Assembly (NCBI GenBank): GCA_002770955.1
Contig: PCUH01000254.1
Coordinates: 6,804 to 13,342 of the forward strand
Reading direction: 5' to 3'
Length of the DNA stretch: 6,539 nt
Source: Flavobacteriales bacterium CG18_big_fil_WC_8_21_14_2_50_32_9
GTDB taxonomy: Bacteria; Bacteroidota; Bacteroidia; Flavobacteriales_E; Vicingaceae
Position numbers and translations under genes: made by a program. Of this stretch, positions 5,690 through 6,539 are shown in pieces (the first letter of the stretch is position 1; every line of letters starts with the position of its first letter). The notes beneath the pieces were generated by a model. That model was not told where the DNA came from. It worked only from the letters and a program-made list of their open reading frames with translations, and searched no databases.

Positions 5690-6067
5690 TTATTTTGTAA
5701 CTTTTTTCTTGTTAGCAACAGTTTTCTTTCTTCCTTTTCGTGTTCTTGAATTATTTTTTGTACGTTGACCTCTTAAAGGTAAACCTGATCTATGTCTAAC
5801 TCCTCTGTAGCAACCAATATCCATTAATCGTTTGATATGTAGTTGTACTTCTGAACGTAGGGCTCCTTCAATTTTAAAGTCTTCAGTAATAATTTTTCTT
5901 ATTTTAGCCAAATCATCATCATCCCAGTCTTGAACTTTTTTATTTTCGTCAATACCAGCTTTATCTAAAATTTGTTTAGAAGATGATCTCCCTATACCAA
6001 AGATATAAGTTAACCCAATTACTCCTCTTTTTTGTTTTGGTAAATCAATACCTGCAATCCTTGCCAT
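5690..6067 (-). CDS. rpsM: 30S ribosomal protein S13
   Basis: The 125-residue product is a complete S13, a head protein of the small subunit that contacts tRNA and bridges to the large subunit. The start MARIAGIDLPKQKR is canonical. A helix-hairpin-helix-like region follows, with LTYIFGIGRSSSKQIL (19-34). The family signature spans C86 to N106 and includes CYRGVRHRSGLPLRGQRT, and a basic tail (RTRKGRKKTVANKKKVTK) ends the protein, extended slightly and lysine-rich. The gene starts 87 nt after rpmJ. In gammaproteobacteria the region before rpsM is the S4 autoregulatory site; the gap here is long enough for a leader structure, but I found no convincing fold. Confidence 0.98.
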   Translation of the reverse strand: MARIAGIDLPKQKRGVIGLTYIFGIGRSSSKQILDKAGIDENKKVQDWDDDDLAKIRKIITEDFKIEGALRSEVQLHIKRLMDIGCYRGVRHRSGLPLRGQRTKNNSRTRKGRKKTVANKKKVTK

Positions 6068-6129
6068 ATTATTATTAAATTTAAGGTTTAAAGAGTTTAA
6101 TGCCTTTGTTTGAATTTAACGCACAAACA

Positions 6130-6150
6130 TCGAACTATAAACTTCGAACT
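6130..6150. repeat. Three-unit heptamer (TCGAACT, ATAAACT, TCGAACT) in the rpmJ-rpsM spacer
   Basis: Three contiguous 7-bp units end four bases before the second of two consecutive rpmJ stop codons is complete, within the 87-nt gap between rpmJ and rpsM. The words resemble those in the rpsM-rpsK gap (TGAACTT, TAAACCT). The rest of the gap is AT-rich, with GTTTAA words at 6086 and 6095, and has no visible gene, promoter or terminator. Confidence 0.6.
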
Positions 6151-6154
6151 TTTA

Positions 6155-6271
6155 TTATCCTTGTCTTTGTTTAAATTTAGGATTTTTTTTGTTTACAATG
6201 TATAAACGTCCTTTTCTTCGAACGATGATACAATCTGCACTTCTTTTTTTAATTGATGCTCTTACTTTCAT
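6155..6271 (-). CDS. rpmJ: 50S ribosomal protein L36, zinc-free type
   Basis: A 38-residue protein starts with ATG at 6271 (MKVRASIKKR) and ends KKNPKFKQRQG, both diagnostic of L36, the smallest large-subunit protein, which binds 23S rRNA. The usual zinc site is C-x2-C-x12-C-x4-H. Here only one cysteine (C14) remains: the first position is S11, the third is N27 and the histidine is F32, so it should not bind zinc. As I recall, this C-minus form is normal in Bacteroidota. The position between infA (17 nt upstream) and rpsM is the standard one. The coding sequence ends in two consecutive TAA codons. Confidence 0.96.
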   Translation of the reverse strand: MKVRASIKKRSADCIIVRRKGRLYIVNKKNPKFKQRQG

Positions 6272-6288
6272 TGTATGTATTTTTAATT

Positions 6289-6507
6289 TTATTTGTACCT
6301 AAAAGATATCCTTCCTTTACTTAAATCATAAGGAGACATCTCCACTTTTACTTTATCTCCTGGTAAGATTCTAATGTAGTGCATTCTCATTTTACCAGAA
6401 ATATGAGCCACTATTGTATGTCCGTTTTCAAGCTCTACTCTAAATAGTGCATTTGATAATGCTTCTATTATTGTTCCATCTTGTTCTATCGATGCTTGTT
6501 TTGCCAT
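6289..6507 (-). CDS. infA: Translation initiation factor IF-1
   Basis: The 72-residue product has the normal length for IF-1, an OB-fold protein that occupies the ribosomal A site during initiation and works with IF-2 and IF-3. Visible hallmarks are the opening MAKQASIEQDGTIIEALSNA, FRVELENGH (22-30), the basic GKMRMHYIRILPGDKV (38-53) and the ending SPYDLSKGRISFRYK. The gene is complete, from ATG at 6507 to a TAA stop at 6291-6289. Only 32 nt of upstream sequence are in the window. They include two 7-bp words, ATTAGTT and ACTAGTT (plus strand, 6510-6523), and no recognisable promoter or Shine-Dalgarno site. The preceding gene, secY in related genomes, is outside the window. Confidence 0.97.
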   Translation of the reverse strand: MAKQASIEQDGTIIEALSNALFRVELENGHTIVAHISGKMRMHYIRILPGDKVKVEMSPYDLSKGRISFRYK

Positions 6508-6539
6508 GTATTAGTTACTAGTTTTTTGTTTCTTATTTC

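Noticed and set aside
5601..6154. S4-binding autoregulatory leader around rpsM
   Set aside because: The location is suitable, but I could not draw a convincing pseudoknot or long stem; only short repeat-derived pairings are visible.

Overview
This window is a chromosomal segment from a strongly AT-rich bacterium, almost certainly a member of the Bacteroidota and probably Flavobacteriia or a close relative. Four things point there: the order infA-rpmJ-rpsM-rpsK-rpsD-rpoA-rplQ followed by carA; A-rich translation starts that mostly lack a Shine-Dalgarno sequence; an L36 protein with most zinc ligands missing; and an L17 protein with a long charged tail. A genus cannot be named from this sequence. 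Every gene lies on the minus strand, so the biological reading direction is from high to low coordinates.

Right part (about 6507 to 2869): the end of the spc/alpha ribosomal cluster. It encodes IF-1, ribosomal proteins L36, S13, S11 and S4, the RNA polymerase alpha subunit, and L17. Gaps between genes are either very short (17, 19 and 5 nt) or about 86-89 nt (rpmJ/rpsM, rpsM/rpsK, rpsK/rpsD). Two of the long gaps carry degenerate 7-bp repeats. A textbook intrinsic terminator follows rplQ.

Middle (2794 to 414): carA (glutaminase subunit of carbamoyl-phosphate synthase) starts only 8 nt after the terminator's T-run. It is followed 17 nt later by a complete clpX (AAA+ unfoldase of the ClpXP protease). 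The two probably share a transcript. How carA is transcribed past, or from within, a strong terminator is the main regulatory puzzle here.

Left part (413 to 1): a 163-nt intergenic region made largely of repeats, namely a tract of eleven 7-bp units and a palindrome-containing element. It is followed by the first 83 codons of a polytopic membrane protein that resembles polysaccharide flippases and runs off the window.

The genes are core housekeeping functions, and I see no defence system, mobile element, CRISPR array or novel biosynthetic cluster. The unusual material is non-coding: heptanucleotide repeats scattered in the spacers, the terminator abutting carA, a lone Shine-Dalgarno site at rpoA/rplQ, and an internally duplicated L17 tail.
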